Positions 26,064-34,965 of a DNA stretch of 64,000 bases are shown here, one piece after another. The notes beneath the pieces are model-generated. The model had not been told where the DNA came from and did no database searches. It was given only the letters and a program-made list of their open reading frames with translations. The DNA is from a virus. The stretch spans positions 1 to 64,000 of IMG/VR virus record IMGVR_UViG_3300025141_012985, one strand, 5' to 3'. The position numbers and the translations under genes were made by a program. The first letter of the stretch is position 1, and each line of letters opens with the position of its first letter.

Positions 26064-27944
26064 GTGAAAGATAAAGGCGAGAATAAGTCTGGATATTACT
26101 CCAGCCACGGTGCTATGGTTCCAATGGGCCCAGCATTTACCACAGATGGGTCTCAATATCTTGGAAGACCCCGAAGGCCAAACTATCAAGGATCTGCGGG
26201 TCAGCCCTCTATGAGCGCAGATAGCGGCCTCTCTTCTGTGGATGGAATTGCAAGAGTTAATAGGGGGTATGAGGATGAGATACATTCAGAGCCTATGTTT
26301 CCAGATCAAAATCCTGAAGAGGATGAGGATCTCTACTTCTTAAGAACAAGAAAGCTTCCCATATATCCTCGAAGCTCCCGCAAACAATCTGGTGCAAAGC
26401 ACAGAAGTAGATATAAAAAACTAAACCCACTCAAAGAAGGATTTATTCCTGATTTTGTTGCAGATGCTGCAAAAAGTTTGGGACTTTCTGCTCCAGGAAT
26501 TGATGCACTCATCGGAAAAATGATCCTTGATAGGGAGGCTGCTTCTGGAAATCTTGCCATTGAGGAGATGTGTAGGATTGTAGGCTTAGACCCGACCATT
26601 ATTGCAACAGCAATGATAGATGTTGATGATAGCCAAATGATAAATGTCATTCAGAATATTTGCAATCTTGACATGGAGGACAGATTAGCTGCTCGGACTA
26701 AGTTTAGAGAGTTTTTAAAATCTCTTAAAGATGCTGTAGTGACCCTAGTTCAGGCATATGATTCAGTATTTACACTTATTGCAGGTCAGCTAGGACCGCA
26801 AGCAGCCACACCTGAAGAGGTCGCTACTATTCCTGCTGTTAACTTTGTTTCTGGAATTTCTGGATTTTTTATTAGGACTCTTCCTATAGAGAGACTTATA
26901 TTCAATCTATCATCAAAGCTAGCTCAGATGTTTACCGGTGTTATGGAGATATCAGAGCACATAGAATCAGTTTCTCCCAAGTACGGAGAAGCAATGGGAC
27001 GACTTGAGAGCGGATTTGGTCCAGTTTTTTCAGCTGTTAGGCAAAAGCCGGGCCTCTCATTATCGAGACTTGGATCTCTATATGCCGCCCTAGATGGCGA
27101 TACTTCACTTTGCAGGGTTGAAACTCTTCCTCTTACTGATGAGGCAGCAGTAGAAGTAGAGGAAGAACTATCGAGCACTCCAGCTGTTACAACGATAGAT
27201 GATCTAAGCGATCCTGCTGAAGATACTTTTCCAGCAGATGAGCCCGTGATTATGTCAGGCTTAGATGATGAAGAATCTCTATTTCCAGAGGCGGAAAACT
27301 GTGCATGTCCGATCTCAGAGTTGAGGTTTAGAGTTCTTGAGAATAGTTATAATAGAATTATGAGGAATTTAGATATGTCAGAATCTACGTTAAGAATGTT
27401 TATTAAAGAAATGATGCTAGAGTCAAAAGATAAAGAAAAAGAAGATGTAGAAGAAGTCGATATGCCCAGCAGATATGGTGGACCAGGATATCTTGCAGTT
27501 GATATTCCCCCTCTCGCACAAGAGTATATAGATGAAGACCAAGAAGAAAGAGAAGATGTCGCTGACCAGTATGCTGTAACATACAAGGGAGATCTGGGAT
27601 ACGCTGGGTATAGTGCTAGACCCGAAAGAACGCTCCCAGGCGGGCTTGCTGAGCAGGCTCTAAGAAGAATTATCAGAGAGGAGGCAAAAAAGCTTCTTTC
27701 TGGAGAAGATGATTCAAAAAAAAAAGATGAAGAAGAGCAGGAAGAGGCAGTAACAGTTGCTGGAATGGGATCGGGAATGGGCCCTGTTACACCCCTTGGT
27801 ACAGGTCCAGATGGTGGAAAAAAAACATCAATGACACCATCTGACGACGGCGCGAGAGAAAGATCAATTTACGCTAATGAGAGAGGCTACGGTGGCGGTC
27901 AACGGTCAAGTTCATGGCTAGCTTATCCCAAAATGGGATATTAG
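26064..27944 (+). CDS. large hypothetical protein, possibly virion-associated
   Basis: The open frame begins at GTG 26064 without a clear ribosome site; a later Met (for example near 26115) could be the true start. The 626 residues fall into three parts. A basic Gly/Pro/Ser-rich N-terminus (~1-125) is followed by a helical domain (~125-300, PDFVADAAKSLGLSAPGIDA, FISGISGFFIRTL-like hydrophobic helices). The third part is acidic, with a helical peptide (EQALRRIIREEAKKLL near 540) and a glycine-rich tail ending in LAYPKMGY. Low-complexity ends and a helical core resemble internal head or scaffold-type proteins, but no family was recognised. It sits between HD hydrolase and SSB genes. Confidence 0.55.
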   Translation: MKDKGENKSGYYSSHGAMVPMGPAFTTDGSQYLGRPRRPNYQGSAGQPSMSADSGLSSVDGIARVNRGYEDEIHSEPMFPDQNPEEDEDLYFLRTRKLPIYPRSSRKQSGAKHRSRYKKLNPLKEGFIPDFVADAAKSLGLSAPGIDALIGKMILDREAASGNLAIEEMCRIVGLDPTIIATAMIDVDDSQMINVIQNICNLDMEDRLAARTKFREFLKSLKDAVVTLVQAYDSVFTLIAGQLGPQAATPEEVATIPAVNFVSGISGFFIRTLPIERLIFNLSSKLAQMFTGVMEISEHIESVSPKYGEAMGRLESGFGPVFSAVRQKPGLSLSRLGSLYAALDGDTSLCRVETLPLTDEAAVEVEEELSSTPAVTTIDDLSDPAEDTFPADEPVIMSGLDDEESLFPEAENCACPISELRFRVLENSYNRIMRNLDMSESTLRMFIKEMMLESKDKEKEDVEEVDMPSRYGGPGYLAVDIPPLAQEYIDEDQEEREDVADQYAVTYKGDLGYAGYSARPERTLPGGLAEQALRRIIREEAKKLLSGEDDSKKKDEEEQEEAVTVAGMGSGMGPVTPLGTGPDGGKKTSMTPSDDGARERSIYANERGYGGGQRSSSWLAYPKMGY

Positions 27945-28000
27945 TTACCATCTAAGATCATTTAAAAAAATCTTCTCTAATTTCTGAACATATTTTGCAA

Positions 28001-28029
28001 TTGACTGTATTATTATACTGTGATATGAA
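28001..28029 (+). promoter_or_regulatory. candidate promoter upstream of SSB gene (TTGACT / TATGAA)
   Basis: TTGACT (28001-28006) and TATGAA (28024-28029) are separated by 17 bases, the ideal bacterial sigma70 spacing. The -10 region is covered by a perfect palindrome (28019-28039), as expected for a repressible early promoter. A leader of about 50 bases with a strong AGGAGG (28075-28080) leads to the ATG at 28086. Confidence 0.5.
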
Positions 28030-28039
28030 TTATATCACA
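28019..28039 (+). promoter_or_regulatory. palindromic operator candidate upstream of SSB gene
   Basis: TGTGATAT (28019-28026) and ATATCACA (28032-28039) are exact reverse complements around GAATT. The 21-base site overlaps the proposed -10. It shares TGATAT with upstream regions at 23541, 25430, 26044 and 49870. Confidence 0.55.
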
Positions 28040-28085
28040 CAGCTAATATTGCCAATTTACCAGTTTAAAAATTTAGGAGGTTAAC

Positions 28086-28865
28086 ATGGCATTTGACAGA
28101 GAGGCATTACAGCGAAGGCTTGATGCACTAAGCGGAAATCGAAGAAAGAAGTCTGCAACTTGGAGACCCACAGAGGGAGAAGACGCTACTATTAGGCTTA
28201 TCTCTTTTCCAGATAATGACGGCCAGCCGTTTAAGGAGCTTTATTTCTATTACAATATTGGAAATAATCCGGGACTTCTTGCCCCTTATCAGTTTGGAGA
28301 CCCAGACCCTATTCAGGAGTTGATTACAAAGCTTCGAGGCGATGATGCTCGTGAATCGTATGAGCTAGCTAAAAAGCTCTATCCCAAGATGAGAGTGTAT
28401 GCTCCAATCATTGTTCGAGGAGAAGAAGACAAGGGTGTCCAGATCTGGGGATTTGGAAAGATGGTGTATCAAGCACTCCTTAACATTATGCTTGATGAGG
28501 ACTATGGAGATATCACTGACCCACTTGAGGGAAGAGATGTCAAGGTTACCTGTACCCGAGAGGCGGGAAGAAAGTGGGCAACGACAACTGTTCGACCAAG
28601 AGGAAAGGAGACAGATCTCTCTACAGACAAGGCGCAAGCTACTGGATGGATGTCAGAAATTCCTGATCCAACAGCGATGTATGAGTGCAAGTCTTATGAT
28701 GAGCTCACTAAGATCATTAATGACTGGCTGAATTCTGATTCAGAGGATGATTCCATGGGAACTACCATGGGAGGATCTTCCACAAAGACAGACAAGACGC
28801 AAAAGTCCTCAGAAAATTCTGGGTATAAGTCTCTTGATGATGCTTTTGCAGATCTTATGGAGTAA
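28086..28865 (+). CDS. gp32-like single-stranded DNA-binding protein
   Basis: This 259-residue protein shows the T4 gp32 pattern. A basic N-terminal self-association helix (FDREALQRRLDALSGNRRKK) is followed by an OB-fold core (ATIRLISFPDNDGQPFKELYF, MRVYAPIIVRGEEDKGVQIW, WGFGKMVYQALLNIM). A Ser/Asp-rich linker leads to the acidic tail SLDDAFADLME that binds replication partners. The zinc site of T4 gp32 (one His and three Cys) is not seen; the protein has only two cysteines, in the second half. It would coat single strands and work with UvsX, helicase and polymerase. Strong AGGAGG and an operator-like palindrome upstream point to high, regulated expression. A terminator follows. Confidence 0.9.
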   Translation: MAFDREALQRRLDALSGNRRKKSATWRPTEGEDATIRLISFPDNDGQPFKELYFYYNIGNNPGLLAPYQFGDPDPIQELITKLRGDDARESYELAKKLYPKMRVYAPIIVRGEEDKGVQIWGFGKMVYQALLNIMLDEDYGDITDPLEGRDVKVTCTREAGRKWATTTVRPRGKETDLSTDKAQATGWMSEIPDPTAMYECKSYDELTKIINDWLNSDSEDDSMGTTMGGSSTKTDKTQKSSENSGYKSLDDAFADLME

Positions 28866-28874
28866 TTAGAGACT

Positions 28875-28894
28875 TGGGGGGGATTTTCCCCCCA
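28875..28894 (+). terminator. G/C hairpin terminator after SSB gene
   Basis: TGGGGGG (28875-28881) pairs with CCCCCCA (28888-28894) around a T-rich loop. It begins 10 bases after the SSB stop codon. The following tract CATTTCTTACT is weakly T-rich. It separates the highly expressed SSB from the recombinase gene. Confidence 0.7.
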
Positions 28895-28937
28895 CATTTC
28901 TTACTCTATTTAGAAATTGATACATGGAGAGTGTACT

Positions 28938-30080
28938 TTGGCAAAAACTAATGATTTTACTAGTGAATTAATTAAGTCTCTTAACAAGGAGCATGGAAGT
29001 CGAGTTGCTTACAATCTAAGCCAAGATGAATCTCCTACACATGTTAATAGGTGGATTAGCACTGGGTCAAAACTTCTTGACTACATTTGTTCAAATAGGC
29101 GCAATGGCGGATTACCTGAAGGGAGAATTATAGAGATCTTTGGGCCGCCATCAATCGGTAAGTCTCACATTGCAACACAGATTGCAAGAACCACTCAGAA
29201 AATGGGAGGAATTGTAGTATACATTGACACTGAGAATGCAACTTCTGTAGAAAATTTAAAGATGCTAGGGGTGGATGTCGCTAGACGTTTTGTATATGTT
29301 GACACCCACTGCACCGAAGAGGTTCTATCAATTGCAGAAGCAACGATAATGAAAGCAAAAGCAATGGATAAAGATCTTCCTGTTACAATTGTATGGGATT
29401 CTGTTGCAGCATCTTCTCCAAAGGCAGAGCTTCTTGGTGACTATGACAAGGAATCGATCGGCTTACAAGCCCGTGCAATCTCGAAAGGTATGAGAAAAAT
29501 TACCGGTGTCATTGCTAATCAAAATGTACTATTCGTAATTCTCAATCAGATAAGAACTAAGATCGGCGTGATGTATGGAGACCCAGACACAACACCCGGA
29601 GGGAAGGCAATTCCATTTCATGCCTCAACTAGAATTAAGCTAGGAGCAGGACAGCAGATTAAAGACGGAGATGATGTAATTGGTATTCATGTCTCTGCTA
29701 AGACTATTAAGAACAAGGTTGCCCCTCCGTTTAGAAAGATTGACTTTGAGATTCACTTTGGTGTTGGGATTAAAGAACATGAGCAGGTCTTCGATCTATT
29801 GAGAAAAAACGGTGCTGAGACAATTGGTAAAAATTATGTAGGTGTTTCTGGAACAGGATCCTGGAAAACGTTCTCTGTGATAGATTGTGATACAGGTGAA
29901 TCCATTATTGAGAAGAAATTTCATAAAGCAAATTTTAATGACATAATGACGAATCCAGAATATTCTAGCTATATTGACGACTTGCTTGAAAAAGCAATGG
30001 TGAAAAAATTTAATCAAGATCCTGATATTGATATTGAATCTTATGAAGAAGTAAGGGCAGTTTCACTTGAAATTGAGTGA
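28938..30080 (+). CDS. uvsX: RecA/UvsX-type recombinase
   Basis: The open frame starts at TTG 28917, but TTG 28938 has GGAGAG (28926-28931) at proper spacing, so it is chosen and gives MAKTNDFTSELIK and 380 residues. Walker A is GPPSIGKS (residues ~69-76), Walker B is VTIVWDSVAA, and NQIRTKIGVMYGDPDTTPGG spans the L2-side segment that follows the conserved NQ. The C-terminal domain extends to ~380. The protein forms filaments on single strands and catalyses strand exchange in recombination-dependent replication. It lies just after SSB and before exonuclease and helicase genes. By sequence it is nearer to RecA proper than T4 UvsX is, so the symbol is a functional label. Confidence 0.88.
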   Translation: MAKTNDFTSELIKSLNKEHGSRVAYNLSQDESPTHVNRWISTGSKLLDYICSNRRNGGLPEGRIIEIFGPPSIGKSHIATQIARTTQKMGGIVVYIDTENATSVENLKMLGVDVARRFVYVDTHCTEEVLSIAEATIMKAKAMDKDLPVTIVWDSVAASSPKAELLGDYDKESIGLQARAISKGMRKITGVIANQNVLFVILNQIRTKIGVMYGDPDTTPGGKAIPFHASTRIKLGAGQQIKDGDDVIGIHVSAKTIKNKVAPPFRKIDFEIHFGVGIKEHEQVFDLLRKNGAETIGKNYVGVSGTGSWKTFSVIDCDTGESIIEKKFHKANFNDIMTNPEYSSYIDDLLEKAMVKKFNQDPDIDIESYEEVRAVSLEIE

Positions 30081-30088
30081 GGTGTGAC

Positions 30089-31066
30089 TTGAGTAAGATA
30101 GAGCCCGTTGTCTTAGTAGACGCATTTAACCTTTTTATGAGGCACTATGTCGCTCATCCTGCCATGAGTGATCAAGGGAATCATGTTGGCGGTATAGTTG
30201 GGTTTTTAAATGCGATAAAGAAGATATGCCTTGAAATGTCACCCACAGACGTTGTAGTGGTCTGGGAGGGAGGCGGCTCTAAGAAGAGAAGGGATATACT
30301 TCCCACCTATAAGATGAGCAGAAGACCTCAAAAGCTAAATCGATTTTATGAAAACGATGATATTCCCAATACAATTGAGAATAGAAATGATCAGATTTCA
30401 TTTTTAATATCGTCGCTAAAGCGTCTACCAGTAATTCAGGTCTACGTTGATAGCTGTGAAGCAGACGATGTCATAGGATATCTCTCAAGATATAAGTTCA
30501 GACATCATAAAAAAGTTATTGTCTCTTCTGATCGAGACTACTACCAGCTTCTAGACAACAAGACAGTCATTTATTCTCCGACGTGGAAGAAATTTGTTAA
30601 TAAAAAGGAAGTTATAGAAAAATTTAGAATAAGTCCGACTAACTTCTGTCTTGCAAAGGCTATATGTGGAGACCCTTCTGACAATATCAAGGGTGTAAAG
30701 GGAGCAGGATTTAAGACAATATCAAAAAGATTTCCTGCACTATCTACAGATGATGACTGCACCATATTAGACATAATTTCAGAAGCCAAACAAAGGGCTC
30801 AAGAGAAGAGATCTCCTAAGATTTTTAAAGAAATAGCTGTGAGTGAGAACATAATTAGAATGAACTGGAAATTAACTTATCTAGACACTTCAAACATCTC
30901 TCACGCACAAATTAAAAAGATTGAAAGTTCAATTGATACTTTTAGCCCTTCACCAAATAAAATATCACTAATCAGGATGATGATAAAGAATGGAATTCAA
31001 AATCTTGATGTTGATCACCTTTTTCTATCAATGAGGAACATTGGAAAACGTAGTAATGATAAATGA
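30089..31066 (+). CDS. 5'-3' exonuclease / flap nuclease (RNase H-like, PIN/FEN family)
   Basis: TTG 30089 is preceded by GAGG (30079-30082) and is preferred to GTG 30077, giving 325 residues. Acidic metal-site motifs appear in order: VVLVDAFNLFMRH (first Asp), VVVVWEGGGSKKRR, CEADDVIGYLS, VSSDRDYYQLL and GDPSDNIKGVKGAG, the last being the helix-3-turn-helix DNA-binding element. It is the size of T4 RNase H (305). It would remove RNA primers and 5' flaps. It overlaps the recombinase upstream only in its leader and the helicase downstream by 11 bases, so the three genes are translationally coupled. Confidence 0.85.
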   Translation: MSKIEPVVLVDAFNLFMRHYVAHPAMSDQGNHVGGIVGFLNAIKKICLEMSPTDVVVVWEGGGSKKRRDILPTYKMSRRPQKLNRFYENDDIPNTIENRNDQISFLISSLKRLPVIQVYVDSCEADDVIGYLSRYKFRHHKKVIVSSDRDYYQLLDNKTVIYSPTWKKFVNKKEVIEKFRISPTNFCLAKAICGDPSDNIKGVKGAGFKTISKRFPALSTDDDCTILDIISEAKQRAQEKRSPKIFKEIAVSENIIRMNWKLTYLDTSNISHAQIKKIESSIDTFSPSPNKISLIRMMIKNGIQNLDVDHLFLSMRNIGKRSNDK

Positions 31067-32450
31067 GTTTGCTTCTAAGGGACCTGCACACTTTAAACAG
31101 TATGGCAAGTCTTTTCAGGAGAAGATCTTTCAGTGTTTAATCACTGACAAGAACTGGTCTACACAAATGTCGGAGGTTATGACGCCGACATATTTTGACT
31201 TAAAGTACCTGAGGTATTTATCAGATAAGTACTTCACCTATTATTTCAAATATAAAGACTTTCCCACTCTACCCCTTTTAATCACAATAGTTCGTGATGA
31301 TCTTAGAGAGGGAAAGGATGTAATTCTTAGAGATCAAATAGTTGAGTTCTTACATAGGATCAGAATGAATCCTGATATAGGAGATCTTAAGTTTGTCAAA
31401 GAAAAGACACTTGATTTCTGCAAGCAGCAGGCAATGAAAGAGGCTTTAGAAGAAGCTGTTGAAAGAATTTCAGATGGAAAGCTTGAGTCAGTGATGGATC
31501 TCATGAGACATGCTCTATCTGTGGGAATGCCTGCATCAATCGGTCATGATTTTATGGAGGATGCAGAGGCAAGGTTTGTTCACATCAGTAGATGTGCGTG
31601 TCCTACAGGGATTCCGCAGCTTGACAAGAAAGATATTTTAAATGGCGGACTGGGACGAGGCGAAATTGGAGTAATTACTGCAAATACGGGTGTCGGAAAG
31701 AGTCACTTTCTTGTTAGCGTGGGTGCGGAAGCGCTTAGACGTGGAAAGAATGTCATTCATTATACATTTGAGCTTTCAGAGACTGCAGTCGGCTTAAGAT
31801 ACGACTCTAATTTTTGTGACATTCCAAGCAATGAAGTTATTGATAGAAAGGAAGAGGTTCTTAAAAAATATGAAAAGATGGATCTTGGCAGGTTAATCAT
31901 TAAAGAATACCCGACCGGATCAGCTACAGTAATGATGATTAGAAATCATCTAGAAAAATTATCGCTGAAAGCGTTTGTCCCAAGTTTGATCATAATTGAT
32001 TATGCAGATATTATGAGATCTTCTAGGAAGTATGATTCGCTTAGACATGAGCTTAAGTTGATTTATGAAGAATTAAGAAATCTAGCCATGGATATGAACA
32101 TTCCTATCTGGACTGCTTCTCAGGCCAATAGAGATTCTGCAAATTCAGACATAGTCGGACTTGAAAATATGTCAGAAGCGTATGGAAAGGCGATGGTCGC
32201 GGATGTTGTTGTTTCAATTTCTAGAAAGCCAACAGAAAAGTCGAGCGGTCTCGGTAGAATATTTATTGCAAAAAATAGAGCAGGAAGAGACGGTATTTTA
32301 TTTCCAATGAGAATGGATACTGCTAGGTCAAAAATCCTTGTTGTCGATAGCGATGATGAGATGACTCTAAGCGAGGCCTTACGGTCAGACAATAATGATA
32401 TGAAAACCATATTGAAGAATAAGTGGAAGGAGATTAACAGTACTAGTTAG
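31056..32450 (+). CDS. DnaB-type replicative helicase (gp41-like)
   Basis: Two in-frame starts are possible, TTG 31041 and ATG 31056; the ATG is preferred. The protein is about 464 residues. The N-terminal ~150 residues are helical, as in DnaB/gp41. The C-terminal RecA-like domain has Walker A ANTGVGKSHF (~208), GKNVIHYTFELSE (H1a-type ELS motif), Walker B LIIIDYADIM (~310) and IWTASQANRDS (H3 motif). IAKNRAGRDG near the end holds the arginine-finger region. It would unwind DNA as a hexamer ahead of the polymerase. No separate primase gene was recognised here. It lies between the exonuclease and ribonucleotide reductase genes. Confidence 0.85.
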   Translation: MINEFASKGPAHFKQYGKSFQEKIFQCLITDKNWSTQMSEVMTPTYFDLKYLRYLSDKYFTYYFKYKDFPTLPLLITIVRDDLREGKDVILRDQIVEFLHRIRMNPDIGDLKFVKEKTLDFCKQQAMKEALEEAVERISDGKLESVMDLMRHALSVGMPASIGHDFMEDAEARFVHISRCACPTGIPQLDKKDILNGGLGRGEIGVITANTGVGKSHFLVSVGAEALRRGKNVIHYTFELSETAVGLRYDSNFCDIPSNEVIDRKEEVLKKYEKMDLGRLIIKEYPTGSATVMMIRNHLEKLSLKAFVPSLIIIDYADIMRSSRKYDSLRHELKLIYEELRNLAMDMNIPIWTASQANRDSANSDIVGLENMSEAYGKAMVADVVVSISRKPTEKSSGLGRIFIAKNRAGRDGILFPMRMDTARSKILVVDSDDEMTLSEALRSDNNDMKTILKNKWKEINSTS

Positions 32451-32485
32451 TCTGCTGTAATTTAAAAATATTGGAGAGATTAAGA

Positions 32486-34948
32486 ATGCACAAGATTGAA
32501 GATGTAATTGGTTCTTCGACAGAGTATTTTGACGGTGACGATCTTGCAGCATCTGTATTTGCTACAAAGTATGCGCTGTGTGACAAGGGAGGAAACTATC
32601 AAGAAAAGACTCCTGATGATATGCATAGAAGACTTGCAAGGGAATTTTTTAGGATTGAATCAAAATATCCCAACCCGCTATCAGAGAGTGAAATCTATGA
32701 GCTTTTTAGAGAGTTTAAGTATGTAGTACCACAAGGGTCTCCGATGTCTGGAATTGGAAATAATAATCAGATTCAGTCTATTTCTAATTGCTTTGTAATT
32801 GAATCACCTAGAGATTCATACGGAGGAATATTAAAGTCAGATCAAGAGCTGGTTCAAATTGCCAAGCGTCGCGGTGGCGTGGGATTCGATATATCTACAC
32901 TTCGTCCAAAAGGCCTACCGACAGGAAATGCTGCAAGAACAACAGACGGAATAGAAGTTTTTATGGAGAGATTTTCAAATTCTACTCGAGAAGTTGCTCA
33001 GGGAGGACGAAGAGGGGCACTAATGATTACAATATCTGTTCATCATCCTCAGATTAGAGACTATATTAATATTAAAAGAGATCGAAAGAAGGTAACAGGC
33101 GCAAATATTTCAATTAGGCTCTCTGATGAATTTTTGACAGCAGTCAAGAATGATGAAGATGTTCACTTGAGATTTCCTGTTGAAAAAGATGTAGATCATA
33201 TCACTGAAGAGTGGGCTAGGGCAAGAGATATTTGGGATGAAATTATAGATGCTGCGCATGACTCTGCTGAGCCTGGGCTGATTTTTTGGGATTCAGTGAT
33301 TAGAAACTCACCAGCAGACGTATATATTGATGAAGGATACAGCACGACTTCAACAAATCCGTGCTCAGAGCTCCCGCTTGCACCCTACGACTCTTGTAGG
33401 TTGATGCTTGTCAATCTTATATCTTTTGTTGATGACCCGTTTACAGAATCTGCATCTTTTGATTTTGAAAAGTTTGGAGAATGTGCAATCAAAGCTCAAA
33501 GACTTATGGATGACATGATAGACATCGAGATTGAGCAAATAGATAAAATTTTAAGAAAAATTAAAAAAGATCCCGAAGCTAAGAACGTTAAAAAGATTGA
33601 AAAAGATCTTTGGCAAACGATAAAAGAAAAGGCATTAAATGGAAGAAGAACGGGATTGGGAGTAACTGCTGTAGGTGATACACTTGCATCTCTTGGAATA
33701 AGGTATGGAAGCGAAAAATCAATTAGTGTAGTTGAAGAAATATACAAAACTCTCGCCGTTTCAGCGTATAAATCTTCTTGTGTGATGGCATCAGAGAGAG
33801 GATCGTTCCCAATTCATGATCATAGTAGAGAGGTTGGTCATCCATTTTTAGAAAGGATTTGGTCTTCATGCAGAGAAACACTTGAAATGAGTAAAACTTC
33901 TGGAAGAAGAAATATTTCAATTTTAACTACTGCACCAGCTGGATCTGTTTCAACTCTAACACAGACAACTAGCGGAATTGAACCAGTATTTATGCTAAAG
34001 TATACAAGAAGAAGAAAGATAAGTCAGACAACTGAGGGAGTTGAGGCTGACTTTATAGATGATCTGGGTGATTCTTGGAAAGAGTATAGTGTGTATCATC
34101 ATGGATTTAAGCGGTGGATGAATAAGACTGGTCTTTCTGAAATTGAAGATTCACCGTATCATATGGCAACAGCAAATGAGATTGACTGGGAGTCAAGGGT
34201 TAAGCTTCAGGCTGCTGCACAAAGATGGATTGATCATGGAATATCTTCTACAATTAACCTTCCCAATAATGCCACTGTCGATGAAGTAAAGAAGATTTAT
34301 GAATCAGGCTGGGAGCTGGGATGCAAGGGGCTGACTGTATACAGAGATGGATGTAGGACAGGAGTCTTAATTGGAGAGGAAAGCGAAGAAGATCAGTCGT
34401 TTAAGACGCACGAAGCACCATTCAGACCATCAGAGCTCGAATGTTCAATACACCATGCAACAATCAAGGGTGAAGCGTGGACTATTCTTGTTGGGTTAAT
34501 GGGTGGAAGGCCATATGAGGTTATGGGAGGTCTCCAGAAGTACATAGAGATTCCTAAAAAGTATAGAAAGGGTATAATCATCAAGCATCCGTATAAGACA
34601 AAGAACTCTAGATATGATCTAAGGATAGGTGGAAATGGTGACGAGATTCTCATAAAAGATATAGTCGACGTATTTGACAATCCAAATCACGCAGGATTCA
34701 CAAGAACTATCTCGCTAGCACTAAGACATGGTGCACAGATTAATTATGTCGTTGAACAGCTTCAAAAAGACAGAGAGATGGATATGTTTTCATTCTCTAG
34801 AGTGATTGCAAGAGTTCTAAAGACGTATATCCAGGACGGAACATCTCCGGGAAAAAATACTTGTGAAAGCTGTGATGCAACAGACTCTCTAAGATATCAG
34901 GAGGGCTGTGTAACATGCATGTCCTGCGGATATTCAAAATGCTCTTAA
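32486..34948 (+). CDS. nrdJ: class II (B12-dependent) ribonucleotide reductase
   Basis: ATG 32486 with GGAGAG at 32473-32478 is preferred over TTG 32471, giving 820 residues. RNR landmarks are SISNCFVIESP (first redox Cys), AKRRGGVGFDISTLRPKG, NPCSELPLAPYDSCRLMLVN (active-site Cys region) and TTAPAGSVSTLTQTTSGIEP (phosphate loop). The end (TCESCDATDSLRYQEGC-type, then CVTCMSCGYSKC) is the cysteine-rich zinc tail typical of NrdJ. No NrdB partner gene is in the window, consistent with a class II enzyme that uses adenosylcobalamin instead of a radical subunit. It would make deoxynucleotides for replication and implies cobalamin availability in the host. Confidence 0.82.
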   Translation: MHKIEDVIGSSTEYFDGDDLAASVFATKYALCDKGGNYQEKTPDDMHRRLAREFFRIESKYPNPLSESEIYELFREFKYVVPQGSPMSGIGNNNQIQSISNCFVIESPRDSYGGILKSDQELVQIAKRRGGVGFDISTLRPKGLPTGNAARTTDGIEVFMERFSNSTREVAQGGRRGALMITISVHHPQIRDYINIKRDRKKVTGANISIRLSDEFLTAVKNDEDVHLRFPVEKDVDHITEEWARARDIWDEIIDAAHDSAEPGLIFWDSVIRNSPADVYIDEGYSTTSTNPCSELPLAPYDSCRLMLVNLISFVDDPFTESASFDFEKFGECAIKAQRLMDDMIDIEIEQIDKILRKIKKDPEAKNVKKIEKDLWQTIKEKALNGRRTGLGVTAVGDTLASLGIRYGSEKSISVVEEIYKTLAVSAYKSSCVMASERGSFPIHDHSREVGHPFLERIWSSCRETLEMSKTSGRRNISILTTAPAGSVSTLTQTTSGIEPVFMLKYTRRRKISQTTEGVEADFIDDLGDSWKEYSVYHHGFKRWMNKTGLSEIEDSPYHMATANEIDWESRVKLQAAAQRWIDHGISSTINLPNNATVDEVKKIYESGWELGCKGLTVYRDGCRTGVLIGEESEEDQSFKTHEAPFRPSELECSIHHATIKGEAWTILVGLMGGRPYEVMGGLQKYIEIPKKYRKGIIIKHPYKTKNSRYDLRIGGNGDEILIKDIVDVFDNPNHAGFTRTISLALRHGAQINYVVEQLQKDREMDMFSFSRVIARVLKTYIQDGTSPGKNTCESCDATDSLRYQEGCVTCMSCGYSKCS

Positions 34949-34965
34949 AGGAATAATATTTTACA

